Of a DNA stretch of 64,000 nucleotides, positions 35,718-45,160 are shown piece after piece. The stretch spans positions 186,001 to 250,000 of the forward strand of contig NZ_SNZV01000006.1 of NCBI RefSeq assembly GCF_004364125.1, read 5' to 3'. Position numbers and translations under genes: made by a program. Below the pieces are notes generated by a model. That model was not told where the DNA came from and ran no database searches. It worked only from the letters and a program-made list of their open reading frames with translations. Each line of letters opens with the position of its first letter. Positions within the stretch are counted from its first letter, which is position 1. The stretch is from Sphingobacterium paludis (GTDB lineage: Bacteria > Bacteroidota > Bacteroidia > Sphingobacteriales > Sphingobacteriaceae).

Positions 35718-36704
35718 TTAAAGTTCTATCGTTCCGCCCCGGTTAATAACTTCGACTTCCGCATCTTTCTGCCGAGGGCTATTATACTTGCGGACCTGAT
35801 ATGTAAAATAAGGTATCAAGATAAAGGCATGCATGATAAGTATGATTAGCAGGGGCAACAGATAATCTGGTGAATAGATCTTCGCCAATGCAATTGGGCT
35901 ATTCAACGGTAGTTCCTCATCATCGATCGATATTTTTATCGGTTCATTATCCAGCGGTAATTCCTTAATTTTCGCATTTACCAAATCCGCGCTATTTTTC
36001 ACAAAATCATGCAACGCCAAATAATTTACAGCCAAATTAAGCCTGTCCCATTGCTGAAAAGTTTGATTGTAGCGTTCCGCTTTTTTTAAGACCATGCTAT
36101 CCAACAGCTGATGGTTATGATTGTACTTTACTTGGTAGGCATGTAATATCGCATTTGTACTGGATGCTACATCGATGCTATTTGACGGGCTGTTTAAAAT
36201 AGCTTCGGGAAGGTTGAATGGCGCATTTCCCAGTTCATTACGCAGGACATTGCTTCGCTGGCTTTTATATGCTTGTAATTTGCCTTTAAACTGAGCTTCA
36301 AAGGTCTGTAATGATTCATTCGCACGCGCATCATATTGTGTGACTAGATTTTTAAGAAGCTCGACTTTTTCATTCGCCTCTTTCTGCAGGGCCTTTTTAC
36401 TATTCTTTTCGATGTTTACTAAATGAACCATGAAGACATAACTAACGAGACCGAACACAATAAAAACTATAAAAAAGGCAGTGGCTGGAGTCTTGCGGTA
36501 TCCCTGATTGAGCATGCGCTCTTTGTTTCCCTTGAGGAGTTGCAATACAAAATAATAAAAGATAACAATGATCAAACTGACAGCTAAGCTCGACAGCATG
36601 TTGCCATCTGTTATATAGAGCATTCCGAAGAAATTACAGAGTAACAGTATGAGCAGAAACAGGGATGAAATCACATCCACAAACAGAAAATTTTCTTGTT
36701 TCAT
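35718..36704 (-). CDS. Multi-pass membrane protein with periplasmic coiled coil
   Basis: The 328-aa product has three hydrophobic helices near the N-terminus (about 10-35, 37-57, 75-97). A long charged, helical, coiled-coil-prone segment (about 100-280) and a final helix (YLLPLLIILIMHAFILIPYFTY) lead to a short basic tail. The layout resembles motor-stator or type VI membrane-complex subunits only in outline; no family was recognised. It lies within the Srf operon, 62 bases after the previous gene. Confidence 0.72.
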   Translation of the reverse strand: MKQENFLFVDVISSLFLLILLLCNFFGMLYITDGNMLSSLAVSLIIVIFYYFVLQLLKGNKERMLNQGYRKTPATAFFIVFIVFGLVSYVFMVHLVNIEKNSKKALQKEANEKVELLKNLVTQYDARANESLQTFEAQFKGKLQAYKSQRSNVLRNELGNAPFNLPEAILNSPSNSIDVASSTNAILHAYQVKYNHNHQLLDSMVLKKAERYNQTFQQWDRLNLAVNYLALHDFVKNSADLVNAKIKELPLDNEPIKISIDDEELPLNSPIALAKIYSPDYLLPLLIILIMHAFILIPYFTYQVRKYNSPRQKDAEVEVINRGGTIEL

Positions 36705-36766
36705 AGGGGTTTAATTTTTGTTATATAAGGATTTAATTGAATGGTATATTCGTAATTGATGTCACG

Positions 36767-37333
36767 TTAAAGCGGGCAATTGACAATGTACTCCCACACG
36801 GTTTCTTGCGTCGGTGCAGACACTTCCACATAGCAAAAGTTTGGCTTATTCTGTGCCGCATCGTATTTCCATTCTAGTTGTCCCGCCCCAGAAACAAGCC
36901 CCTTCGTGTCCGCTATTAATTTCCCATCATAGAAGACTTTAATCCCATCAGGAATTTCCTTCGTGTCATACTGCAGGATGATACGTCCCGATTGATCGCC
37001 AATAATATGTTTAGTCTTTGTAATTCCATGTCCGCCAGATTGAACTTGCGCATCGCAGTTAACGGTAGCAGCTTTCTGGTTTTCATCCAGTTCAAGTGAC
37101 TCCTGATTTTGCTGCGTTTCTTCCGGAAGCATGTTTTCAATACTGTCCAGCTGCTCACGGTATGCGATAGTGTGCTGCTCACGGCAATCACGCAATTCTT
37201 GTCGTAATATATCTAAAGAGCCATCAGGGCTCCATAATAAGGCATAGATGAGCATACCAACGAGCAAAAACAATATGGGGTAAAATAGCCACCACCACTT
37301 GTTGGCGAATGATTGGCTTTTAGCGTGTTCCAT
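36767..37333 (-). CDS. Single-pass membrane protein with small C-terminal domain
   Basis: The 188-aa product has one transmembrane helix near the N-terminus (WWWLFYPILFLLVGMLIYALLW), a coiled-coil linker and a strand-rich C-terminal domain (about 110-188) containing three Cys. The ATG at 37333 overlaps the stop of the preceding gene by one base (TAATG), a sign of translational coupling. A much longer upstream frame exists but lies inside that gene. No family was recognised; the domain may sit in the periplasm. Confidence 0.75.
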   Translation of the reverse strand: MEHAKSQSFANKWWWLFYPILFLLVGMLIYALLWSPDGSLDILRQELRDCREQHTIAYREQLDSIENMLPEETQQNQESLELDENQKAATVNCDAQVQSGGHGITKTKHIIGDQSGRIILQYDTKEIPDGIKVFYDGKLIADTKGLVSGAGQLEWKYDAAQNKPNFCYVEVSAPTQETVWEYIVNCPL

Positions 37334-38088
37334 TACGATTTGATTGTTAAAGATTTGAAAAAGAAAACCAAGCAGATGAGTACAAGAAGGAGGATGAGTA
37401 CCCACCAATAGGTAACCGCGATATATTTCAGGAAGGTCAATAACCTCGCTTTTTTAGTCGCTGCTACTATGCCCTGTTGCTCGATAGTTGGGGAAAAATA
37501 CGCATCTCGAGGTGCTGTATCAGTATTATTCTCATCGCTCACCATCTTCTCCGTTTGCGTTTTTGCTGTCGTTGGCTGTTTTTCGATATCGAGCTTCGGT
37601 TCCTCTATTAGAATCTGCGGCGGCAACAGTGCATCGGGAATATTGTCTATCAGAAGGTTAGGCTTACTATTTTGATTGTTCTCGAATTTCCATCCCCACA
37701 CAATACTGATATCCTTTCCATTGGTAAAAATGAGATTGTCCTCCGGATTAAGGACCGTCTTAAGGATCGCTCCCCAATATTGCACATTGGAGTCATTACT
37801 TCGCAAGAGCTCTTCAACCTGCTTTTGAAGCTCTTCAAAAACCAGCCAGTACTGCTTCAATCCAAACTCGCGATGGTCCGATTGTTCTATAGGCTGGAGA
37901 TCCGTATGCACACTGTACCAATCAATTTCATAATTGCTTTTGACCGGCTTGGCCAAAAAATTTCGATAGGTTTTATCCAGATTAAAAACCAAAAAATTGC
38001 TGATCCGGTCATATTGACTAAACAGATACGCATTGTCAAAAGATAAGGGGATATACCTATCGGTTGCTATGGAGTGAAATTTTTGCAT
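37333..38088 (-). CDS. C-tail-anchored membrane protein
   Basis: The 251-aa product has a soluble N-terminal domain (about 1-150) with well-packed aromatic motifs (YLFSQYDRISNFLVFNLDKTY, WGAILKTVL). A linker and a single C-terminal transmembrane helix (YWWVLILLLVLICLVFFF) follow. The N-terminal part should stay in the cytosol. It lies 3 bases after the SrfC-like stop and overlaps the next start by one base. A position next to srfC suggests a membrane adaptor for that NTPase. No family was recognised. Confidence 0.75.
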   Translation of the reverse strand: MQKFHSIATDRYIPLSFDNAYLFSQYDRISNFLVFNLDKTYRNFLAKPVKSNYEIDWYSVHTDLQPIEQSDHREFGLKQYWLVFEELQKQVEELLRSNDSNVQYWGAILKTVLNPEDNLIFTNGKDISIVWGWKFENNQNSKPNLLIDNIPDALLPPQILIEEPKLDIEKQPTTAKTQTEKMVSDENNTDTAPRDAYFSPTIEQQGIVAATKKARLLTFLKYIAVTYWWVLILLLVLICLVFFFKSLTIKS

Positions 38089-38091
38089 TTC

Positions 38092-40875
38092 TTAGACCAA
38101 TTCAAAAGGTGAATATTGTTCGACCAAGAGTTTGAGCTCTTGATTTGCCTGTTCATCGTAATCGATATAGCCCGCATTGACCAACAGTGAAAGGCGCAGG
38201 TATTCGATCCATTTGTTATATTTCTGCAGCGCTGTTGTACGTACATCAAGCTGTCCGGCATCAAACAATGCGGAGATTGCATGGCTAGATGTATCAAGTT
38301 TACGTTCAAAAAACCGGTTGGGATTAGATGCCAAGATGCTTCGCGCCTCTTCTTTCTCTTCCTCAGTGAAATAGTTGACATCAAAATTGAAGATCAGTTC
38401 ATTGATTACTAAGGCGAATGTTTCTGTCAAGAAGATTTCATAACCATGGTTTACATCAATTTCTGAAATAATGTCATTTAATAACCGAACGATCCGGTCG
38501 ACAACTTTTCGCTTTTTTAGCAGTTCTTTGAAATAACTCACCAAAAAGATTAGGCTATTTCGATGGATTCCATTGTCAATAAAAACGTTATATTGATCCA
38601 AATTGTCTATCTTCGCCAGCCAAGAATCTATAATTAATTGCACATAATAATCAGATTTTGAAGAGCTACTATCATCCTGATGAAAGAGTTCATTAATGAA
38701 TATGCCGCTATCGGTTAAAAAATCTTCGACCGCTTTATGGGAAGAAAGCCAAAGGTGTTTTTGAAGAATGGTCAACATTTCTTCCTTTGTTTTGGCCTGC
38801 TTCAGTTCGGGATATTGAGCCAACAAAATAGATTCTTGCGTAGTTTCATTCAATATCTTACTGCTCGTATCCACCACCATATGCTCGTTCAATAGTTGAA
38901 AAATATCGGATGTATTGATGGATAAACAATGGATAAAGGCATTGAACAATCCTAGATCTTTTACTAACGCACCATTAAACGCTAACTGAAATTGATTGAC
39001 CTGGCGCATTTGCGTTTCCCGCATAAGGGTCACATCATGTTTATAGACAAAACGTTCCAGTTCCTGCTGGATCTTGGTTAAAATTCCATTTAACTTTTGA
39101 AGGTTATGATTGATTTTCGTCTTATTACCCGCTACCTTTGCTAATGATTCTATAATCAGGGCCGAACCGTCACGATTAACGGAAGCGACCTGATCCCATG
39201 CTCTTTCTGCATCTGAAAAGTGGTTTTGCACAAAACCATAACGTGTAAACGAGTGCCTCATCACTTTCAAGAAGTTCTCCCTTTCTGGATGAATTCCTTC
39301 TTCATAGCCGGCCTTTTCAAATCCAGTAAACGTATCGTTTGAGTATTTATAATCCCGCAACAGATAAAAATTCTTAAATAGATGTTCTTCTGATGTCCAC
39401 TTGGTATGCCAATTACGAGATTGGGTAACGATCTCCTGTTCGAAAAAACGTTCAAACCGGGTATGCCACTTATAATTCAGCTTTTCGGCAGATTCCAGAT
39501 ATTCCCCGTCATTTGTCGTGTCAAACTTTATTTGATTATTGAAAAAAGTAAAGATGACAAACAGGGTTGGTAAACTTGCTCCTTGAAGAGATTTTGCTCG
39601 CTCTTCCATGCTACCGCCAACATTATTCTCAATCCAATTGTATAACAAAGATGGAATTTCATTCACGTTTAATTGCGTGTCATTTGTACAGAACAGTAAA
39701 TTATTGATATTGAAATCGAGAGAGTATTTGTTGAATAGATATGATACTTTGCCACGGAGTAACATCGCGTCAATATTTTTTGCCATAATATCGTCTTGCT
39801 CCAATGCTAGCCGACTACGTGCCCCCGGAAAATCCAATAGATCATTGTACTTTAAAAACTCTTTGGATTCAACTAGTTCTCGAGGAATGGAGAATACAAG
39901 TTCAGCAATCAAAGCCGATAATGCAGGAACTTGGATCTGAATCTCTGCACCATTTCGCAGCTTAAAGGTGGTTATTTTATCATTTGAATCATCTTGGAGC
40001 TCCCCCAACCGTTTAACGTCCAAAATTGCACCACCCTCACGCAGGACGTTATCAAACTTAATAAAGCCGTAAGCTGCAAATTGCACCCTTTCTAGTTTTT
40101 TGATCAGGCTAATAAAAAGCTCAGTCAGCAATGTTTCCTTATTCCAAAGAATGTCAAATACCCTAAACCACTCTTCTGCAGCATAATGGCGAATAATACG
40201 GCCAATTCGTTCAAAGAACCTGGTTTCATAAAGTCCTTCAAACAAGATGGTGTGCTGGGAAAGGTTCTTCTCAAAATATCCCTTAATTTCCAGCACCTCA
40301 AATTCGCTCAAAAATTCCTGTTGAAATTCAGTCACCTCCAGTTCGAGTTTTTTGAGGTGTGCTTCAAATTCTCCCTTCGAAGGGAAGGATGTGATTTTCT
40401 TTAGATCCAGAAAAAATGCGTCGAACAAAACCAACAAAATATCTTTAGGCGTCAACAAATTTACCTTAATCGGAAAATCTGGAAACAAGCGGTCTTGGTC
40501 GATCGTAAATCGCGTTACCAATCCTGTACTTTCGGCTCCGGTCCCAGGAGGATTGATTTGCTTTAAGAAGTCGTAATACGCACCATCATGTTCAATTTCG
40601 AAAGGTTTACCGGTTTCGCTTAGCAAATTTTTGATTAGGTATGATTTCCCCACCTGACTGGCACCAAATACTGCAATCACCGGTTTATTACCAATATTAC
40701 TTTGGACCTTTTTTATGGTATTCAGACTGTTTTTTAATGTGAGAAGCGCTTTATTGCGTTCTTCATATTTTAGGTTTCTGTCCGCCCATTGAATCGACCC
40801 CTGTATCAGGTCGATCTTACCGGAAATAAATTCCTTAATAAGTTTGATTTCTAAATCAGAATAATTATTCGACAT
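38092..40875 (-). CDS. SrfC-like P-loop NTPase (virulence-factor SrfC family)
   Basis: From the ATG at 40875 the product is 927 aa. A Walker A motif (GASQVGKS, 71-78) is followed by PGTGAESTGLVTRF, a combination typical of the SrfC (Virul_Fac) family, and by a LLDFPGARSR switch-like segment. The rest is a long helical body. SrfC proteins were first noted as SsrB-regulated factors in Salmonella and are always linked to SrfB; their mechanism is unknown. The start lies 7 bases after the SrfB-like stop; an upstream in-frame GTG would overlap it. It is probably a cytosolic dynamin- or GTPase-like partner of SrfB. No SrfA homologue was recognised. Confidence 0.82.
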   Translation of the reverse strand: MSNNYSDLEIKLIKEFISGKIDLIQGSIQWADRNLKYEERNKALLTLKNSLNTIKKVQSNIGNKPVIAVFGASQVGKSYLIKNLLSETGKPFEIEHDGAYYDFLKQINPPGTGAESTGLVTRFTIDQDRLFPDFPIKVNLLTPKDILLVLFDAFFLDLKKITSFPSKGEFEAHLKKLELEVTEFQQEFLSEFEVLEIKGYFEKNLSQHTILFEGLYETRFFERIGRIIRHYAAEEWFRVFDILWNKETLLTELFISLIKKLERVQFAAYGFIKFDNVLREGGAILDVKRLGELQDDSNDKITTFKLRNGAEIQIQVPALSALIAELVFSIPRELVESKEFLKYNDLLDFPGARSRLALEQDDIMAKNIDAMLLRGKVSYLFNKYSLDFNINNLLFCTNDTQLNVNEIPSLLYNWIENNVGGSMEERAKSLQGASLPTLFVIFTFFNNQIKFDTTNDGEYLESAEKLNYKWHTRFERFFEQEIVTQSRNWHTKWTSEEHLFKNFYLLRDYKYSNDTFTGFEKAGYEEGIHPERENFLKVMRHSFTRYGFVQNHFSDAERAWDQVASVNRDGSALIIESLAKVAGNKTKINHNLQKLNGILTKIQQELERFVYKHDVTLMRETQMRQVNQFQLAFNGALVKDLGLFNAFIHCLSINTSDIFQLLNEHMVVDTSSKILNETTQESILLAQYPELKQAKTKEEMLTILQKHLWLSSHKAVEDFLTDSGIFINELFHQDDSSSSKSDYYVQLIIDSWLAKIDNLDQYNVFIDNGIHRNSLIFLVSYFKELLKKRKVVDRIVRLLNDIISEIDVNHGYEIFLTETFALVINELIFNFDVNYFTEEEKEEARSILASNPNRFFERKLDTSSHAISALFDAGQLDVRTTALQKYNKWIEYLRLSLLVNAGYIDYDEQANQELKLLVEQYSPFELV

Positions 40876-40882
40876 TTCTTTA

Positions 40883-43800
40883 CTATAAAACAAATTCACA
40901 AGTATCTAACCAATATCCCTGTACACTATCCAAGGTTTGATAGTGCAGCTGGAAGAAACGCCCAGGTTTTTCATTGCCCTCACTATCCTCGATGTGTTCA
41001 ATTTTTAATATTTCCTTACTTTCCTCCCAGTCTCTAGAGATCGTGATTTTCAATGGCAAATGGCGTAAAATCTCACCACGTTCTCTGTTAAGCTGTTCTT
41101 CATAAAACTGAGCATCGCGGCCAACAAACCTGTTCCTGATGATTTCTTCCATCTGTTTAGGATCTATAGTCAATCTATACATGCCTGAGTAGGTATAGTT
41201 ACGGGACAGATACTTGGCATAACCGAATTCAAAAGGAATGGATTTAATTAGGAATGTCTGTTCATTTTTTTGTGGTGTCAAAATGACCTCCTTTACATTC
41301 TCCGCTTTAGAAATAATGTAGTCAGCTGTCGAATGTAGTTGTTTGGTCAATTCGACGGTATTTAAATTGAAGTCTTGGATTTTTTTGAGTCTAGCAGACA
41401 TTAATGCGATAATTGCGCCCACAGCCACAATAGTCTTAGGATCATCAACATTACCTAAATTGTCTGCAAATGGATACCATTTTCCGATCCAATACGTATT
41501 AAGATTGATGACATTAGTAGGCGAAACAAATAGAAATTTTTTGAACAGCTCCTCGTAACTTAATAAAGAGGCAGGCTTTCCAGAAAGCACAACAAAATCG
41601 CACTCGAATTGGTTAATTACAAGACACATCTGACGAACCAGTCCTTCAAATACGCTCGAGACAATCTCATTGACAGCCTGGGAAGATATTTTCCATCGGA
41701 TTTCCAAAAAGCTGAATCCAAACACTTTTTCGAAATATTTGACGAGGGCTATGTTGTCAAATTTGCCTCCTATCATTTCTTCGAAAGACATTTCCAGCAC
41801 CTCTTGCTGATTAGCCTGCTCTAAATACTTCAGGACAATTGGCTGAGCGACTTGGTGAACGAAAGATTTACGCATCATCTTTGCGACATAGCCCATATTA
41901 TTTGAATTTTCTCCGAAAAATCCATTGATACGATTGTGTATGTCTACAATACCCTTTGATCTTCCATAATTTTCTATGCCTCCCAATGTCACATCTACGG
42001 AGTCTTTATATGAATTGCGAATAATGATTTTTTGAATAAGTTCCTTCTGAAGATCATCGCCAGCCAGTTTAAAGCTGTCCCAAAATAGCGGCTGTGGAAT
42101 CAATTCCTGTATTTTATGCGTTGTTTTGAGTTGGTACTGATTGATAATAATGTCTGTTGTGCCTGCGCCGATATCTATGGATGCAATCTTTAACGTACTC
42201 TTGTTGTTGAATAAAAAATGATCGATGACATAATTGTTGCTTCTCAATTTTTTTGAAAATAGACTGTAGACAAAAACCAGCTGACTGCAAGTTGCCTCAT
42301 CATACATCCAGTCTTTTTTATCGTCCAGTTCACTGCGCTTTTTGGCGATATCCTCGATAGAGGGGATAATCTCCGGCTTTTTAAACCAGTTTGTATTTTC
42401 GTCTTGATCAAAATAAAAACGTTGATAACCATCCAGCAGATCACAAGCTTCTGCTGCCGCTTTTCGAAGTGCAATTTGCTCGTGCTGAATCATCCCTGTC
42501 GGGCACGATATGGTAATCCGTTTAATCGTTCGAGGCATGGTCATTTCACCATGTTCTTCCCTAAACTTATAGGAATTGATCTGTACGTGCGCATGCATCA
42601 ATACTTCCAAGAACACAAACTTCATCAAGGAAGCCCTAGAAAACATAGACTTCGCTCCAAATGCCCCCTTCGCATTCTTTAAACTTCCGTCAAGACTTAG
42701 CTGTTCCGAAATGCCATTCAGATACACTTTCTTTACCCGACTGGATTTCGCCGGTTGAAATTCCCACTCGCGGTCGCTCATCTGATCGTCCCAGAGGTAA
42801 CGCTTCGGGCTTGAATTATAGGTTTTCAGCTCATAGCCGAGGTCCAGATTAGTGCTTGCAGAATTGATCAGCTTCTCGGCTTCAAAACCGATACGGGTCA
42901 AACTAGGAACAATAAATTTATTGTTGTGATAATGGTCTTTATCGATGTTGCCAAAGCTCGATTCGCTAAACAACATGTTCATGGGAAATGAATTATTGTA
43001 CTCCAAATGCGGATTGGTATAATCCTGTATAATAAGCTTCTTGACACTATCAAAATCAAAGCTATCATCATCTTTGTTTTCGAATAATAAGGCACATGTT
43101 GCCGAATTGCCAATATCAATGACAAGATCTACGGTTTTCTTCTTGATGTTGTCGGTAAAAAGCTGAATCTCGGGCGATTCAGTTTGCGCTGCCAGCCACT
43201 TGACCAAAAGCATATATTTGGCTACATATTTCTTGATGGGGTGCGTGTACCGTTCTTCCTCATTTTTATCGTAAAACAAATCGGCCAAATATCGATCTAT
43301 CCATCCGATCGAATTGTCTTGGGTAAACAAAAAATTGCTGAGATTAATTTCGTCGGATTGGATACGGAAAACATTCTCATCGGGATTGTTGCTTAGCTGC
43401 GGGCCTGTTTTATCATTCTCACTTCTAGCAAGCGACGTATCCACGGCAATCACGATTTTTGCCATCGAGAAGTCTTCACTACATGTAAAAAACACACGGA
43501 CCCAATCTGTAGGGTATAACAGATCCCTGTTGATAGCATTATCCTTAAAAACTGGCAATGGAATCCATTTATTTTGATATTGTTTAAGCGTCTGCTTGAG
43601 GTTACTTTCTTCGTAAACTTCTGTGAGCATATCACTACAAGCACTTAAGTCGGCGTCGTCTTTTAAACGTTTATTGATCACGAAACCTTTGTCAATAAGC
43701 TCCTGCAAACGGTAATAATCTTCGTTTCCGTCCTTTCGAACTTTAAAAACTGGATCGAGGATAAAATCAAAAAAGTTGGTATCAAATGGTTGGTGATAGT

Positions 43801-43894
43801 AAAGCCTGTTTTCCTTACCAAACTCGAGATCGATATTAACCTCATATTTGTAGTATTGAATACTAGAATTAGCAATCAAAGAAATTCTTTTCAT
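40883..43894 (-). CDS. SrfB-like actin/Hsp70-fold ATPase
   Basis: The 1003-aa product carries both phosphate-binding motifs of the actin/Hsp70 superfamily: DIGNSATCALLF (from Asp260) and DIGAGTTDIII (from Asp574). A likely adenosine motif (FVVLSGKPASLL) lies further on. Size and arrangement match the SrfB family (virulence factor SrfB), which accompanies SrfC. It has no signal peptide or membrane helix, so it is cytosolic. It is the second gene of the operon, 18 bases after the GYF-DUF805 gene and 7 bases before the SrfC-like gene. Its biochemical role is undescribed; ATP-driven assembly or regulation of the membrane complex is inferred. Confidence 0.85.
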   Translation of the reverse strand: MKRISLIANSSIQYYKYEVNIDLEFGKENRLYYHQPFDTNFFDFILDPVFKVRKDGNEDYYRLQELIDKGFVINKRLKDDADLSACSDMLTEVYEESNLKQTLKQYQNKWIPLPVFKDNAINRDLLYPTDWVRVFFTCSEDFSMAKIVIAVDTSLARSENDKTGPQLSNNPDENVFRIQSDEINLSNFLFTQDNSIGWIDRYLADLFYDKNEEERYTHPIKKYVAKYMLLVKWLAAQTESPEIQLFTDNIKKKTVDLVIDIGNSATCALLFENKDDDSFDFDSVKKLIIQDYTNPHLEYNNSFPMNMLFSESSFGNIDKDHYHNNKFIVPSLTRIGFEAEKLINSASTNLDLGYELKTYNSSPKRYLWDDQMSDREWEFQPAKSSRVKKVYLNGISEQLSLDGSLKNAKGAFGAKSMFSRASLMKFVFLEVLMHAHVQINSYKFREEHGEMTMPRTIKRITISCPTGMIQHEQIALRKAAAEACDLLDGYQRFYFDQDENTNWFKKPEIIPSIEDIAKKRSELDDKKDWMYDEATCSQLVFVYSLFSKKLRSNNYVIDHFLFNNKSTLKIASIDIGAGTTDIIINQYQLKTTHKIQELIPQPLFWDSFKLAGDDLQKELIQKIIIRNSYKDSVDVTLGGIENYGRSKGIVDIHNRINGFFGENSNNMGYVAKMMRKSFVHQVAQPIVLKYLEQANQQEVLEMSFEEMIGGKFDNIALVKYFEKVFGFSFLEIRWKISSQAVNEIVSSVFEGLVRQMCLVINQFECDFVVLSGKPASLLSYEELFKKFLFVSPTNVINLNTYWIGKWYPFADNLGNVDDPKTIVAVGAIIALMSARLKKIQDFNLNTVELTKQLHSTADYIISKAENVKEVILTPQKNEQTFLIKSIPFEFGYAKYLSRNYTYSGMYRLTIDPKQMEEIIRNRFVGRDAQFYEEQLNRERGEILRHLPLKITISRDWEESKEILKIEHIEDSEGNEKPGRFFQLHYQTLDSVQGYWLDTCEFVL

Positions 43895-43912
43895 GTATTA
43901 AAAATAATATTG

Positions 43913-44668
43913 TTAAAATCTTGGTTGTAGATTAACGCCCTTGGGGTTAGGGCCATATTGATTTACAAATCGATCGCTGGATCCGAAAGCCATCCAAAGA
44001 CCGTACAATGGAATAATTTGGAACCATCCGGAGTTACCGCGATCATGGCAGCGTTTTGTATTTTGTGCAAACACAAACCAATAAAATGGAATCAAAAATA
44101 GTAGATAAGCGATGCCTCCACCTTCAGAGGCCTCATGATCCTGAGCTAAGAATGCAGCAACTAAAGCTAAGTATGCATACGCAATAATCAAACTAAGCCA
44201 GTATTCGGTTCTCCTAATCCTACCCTTAAAGCTAAAGGGGGCGGAAAACATTGCTTGTGCAGGATAAATAGACTCATAACTTCCGTTTCGGAATGGATCA
44301 TCAATACCGTGTGGTTGCTCCGTGTAATAAGCTTCGGGTTCGCGTTCTTCGTTATTTTTTATCAGCGGTAAATTGTTGACTGCGGTCTTGAAATGATCTT
44401 CTGTCGGAGCAGGTTGAGCGAAAATTTGTTCTTTTTCAACAATTAGTTCTAAATCATCAATAGGCGAACTGCTTTCTTCAACCTTTGTCTCCAGTCCTTT
44501 AATAGGATGAAAAAACTGTCGGAACTCGTCTAGCTCTCCGGCAGATTGCCAATCTTTTAATCCATCATACCATACCAATGTCTCTTCCGAAATTGGGACA
44601 GCTGTGATTTCATCAAAGGAGAGCGGCCCGACCCTTCTGCCCTCAAGTATGTAAAAGTAATTTTTCAT
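43913..44668 (-). CDS. GYF-DUF805 membrane protein, first gene of the Srf operon
   Basis: The 251-aa product has an N-terminal GYF_2-type domain (YFYILEGRRVGPLSFDEI...LVWYDGLKDWQSAGEL), an acidic linker (about 60-140) and a C-terminal DUF805 domain. DUF805 shows the typical FKGRIRRTEYWLS entry, three to four membrane helices and the NTKRCHDRGNSGWFQIIPLYGLWMAFGSSD exit. The GYF domain should bind Pro-rich peptides in the cytosol; the neighbouring GTPase-like protein has such a Pro-rich linker. The ATG at 44668 places the domain start correctly. A palindromic operator lies 70-90 bases upstream. Confidence 0.85.
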   Translation of the reverse strand: MKNYFYILEGRRVGPLSFDEITAVPISEETLVWYDGLKDWQSAGELDEFRQFFHPIKGLETKVEESSSPIDDLELIVEKEQIFAQPAPTEDHFKTAVNNLPLIKNNEEREPEAYYTEQPHGIDDPFRNGSYESIYPAQAMFSAPFSFKGRIRRTEYWLSLIIAYAYLALVAAFLAQDHEASEGGGIAYLLFLIPFYWFVFAQNTKRCHDRGNSGWFQIIPLYGLWMAFGSSDRFVNQYGPNPKGVNLQPRF

Positions 44669-44710
44669 CGAAGCATTCAATTAATAATCGTTAATTCCTA
44701 GCAGTTGATA

Positions 44711-44756
44711 CAAAAGTAGGTGATGGATATCGTGCTTCTTTACGGGAACCCGTAAA
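44711..44756 (-). promoter_or_regulatory. Palindromic operator and -7 box of the Srf operon
   Basis: On the minus strand the perfect palindrome TTTACGGGTTCCCGTAAA (44756 to 44739) is followed by 20 bases and then TACTTTTG (44718 to 44711), a TAnnTTTG -7 box. Transcription would start near 44705, giving a leader of about 37 bases. No -33 TTTG is present; the proximal half-site takes its place, which suits an activator-dependent promoter. Confidence 0.8.
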
Positions 44757-44798
44757 TGAAAAAAAGTCAACAAGCACCCAATACCTTGGTTATCAAAC

Positions 44799-44830
44799 AA
44801 AAAAAGGGGACTGCCCGAAGACAGCCCCCA
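44799..44830 (-). terminator. Terminator after the 68-aa Cys/His protein gene
   Basis: On the minus strand GGGGCTGTC-TTCGG-GCAGTCCCC forms a GC-rich stem with a stable TTCG-type loop, followed by seven T. It separates the small gene from the Srf operon promoter. Confidence 0.85.
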
Positions 44831-44873
44831 ACCATGCGCACTATTAGGTTAACAACGGAACACTAAACTCTTG

Positions 44874-45080
44874 CTAGCGGGAATGACACTCACGGGTACA
44901 GGTTTTGCATCCATCCACGCTATGGTAATATTTTTCAGCGGCGCGTATAGCTTCCTGGCAACATTCGAAACTTCCAATACTAATCCTATTTTGCTCTTTT
45001 GGCAAATAGATACAGTATTCATGGTGAAGTTCATGTTCTCCATTTAGCTGTGCACGCGTATGTATGTAGTATTGCTTCAT
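44874..45080 (-). CDS. 68-aa Cys/His-rich protein
   Basis: The product MKQYYIHTRAQLNGEH... is 68 aa with His/Cys pairs spread along it (HELHHEYCIYLP, GSFECCQEAIRAA, GCKTCTRECHS). The pattern of an opening YYIHT strand, a central C-I-Y-L-P and a C-terminal C-x-x-C-x-x-x-CH looks like a small zinc-binding fold seen in other Bacteroidota. It has no signal peptide. It is preceded by the shared palindromic operator and followed by its own terminator, so it forms a separate unit of the regulon. The function is unknown. The ATG at 45080 was chosen over an upstream in-frame start because it fits the predicted promoter. Confidence 0.75.
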   Translation of the reverse strand: MKQYYIHTRAQLNGEHELHHEYCIYLPKEQNRISIGSFECCQEAIRAAEKYYHSVDGCKTCTRECHSR

Positions 45081-45099
45081 CAATATCTTTGCGATGCTA

Positions 45100-45145
45100 C
45101 AAAGTAAGGTAATAATACACATCAACCCTTACGGGAAACCGTAAG
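45100..45145 (-). promoter_or_regulatory. Palindromic operator and -7 box of the 68-aa gene
   Basis: The perfect palindrome CTTACGG-gaaa-CCGTAAG (45128-45145) is followed, 20 bases on in the minus direction, by TTACTTTG (45107 to 45100), one base off TAnnTTTG. The predicted leader is about 13 bases. Layout and spacing match the Srf operon promoter. Confidence 0.75.
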
Positions 45146-45160
45146 ATGCTACAGCGTTTA

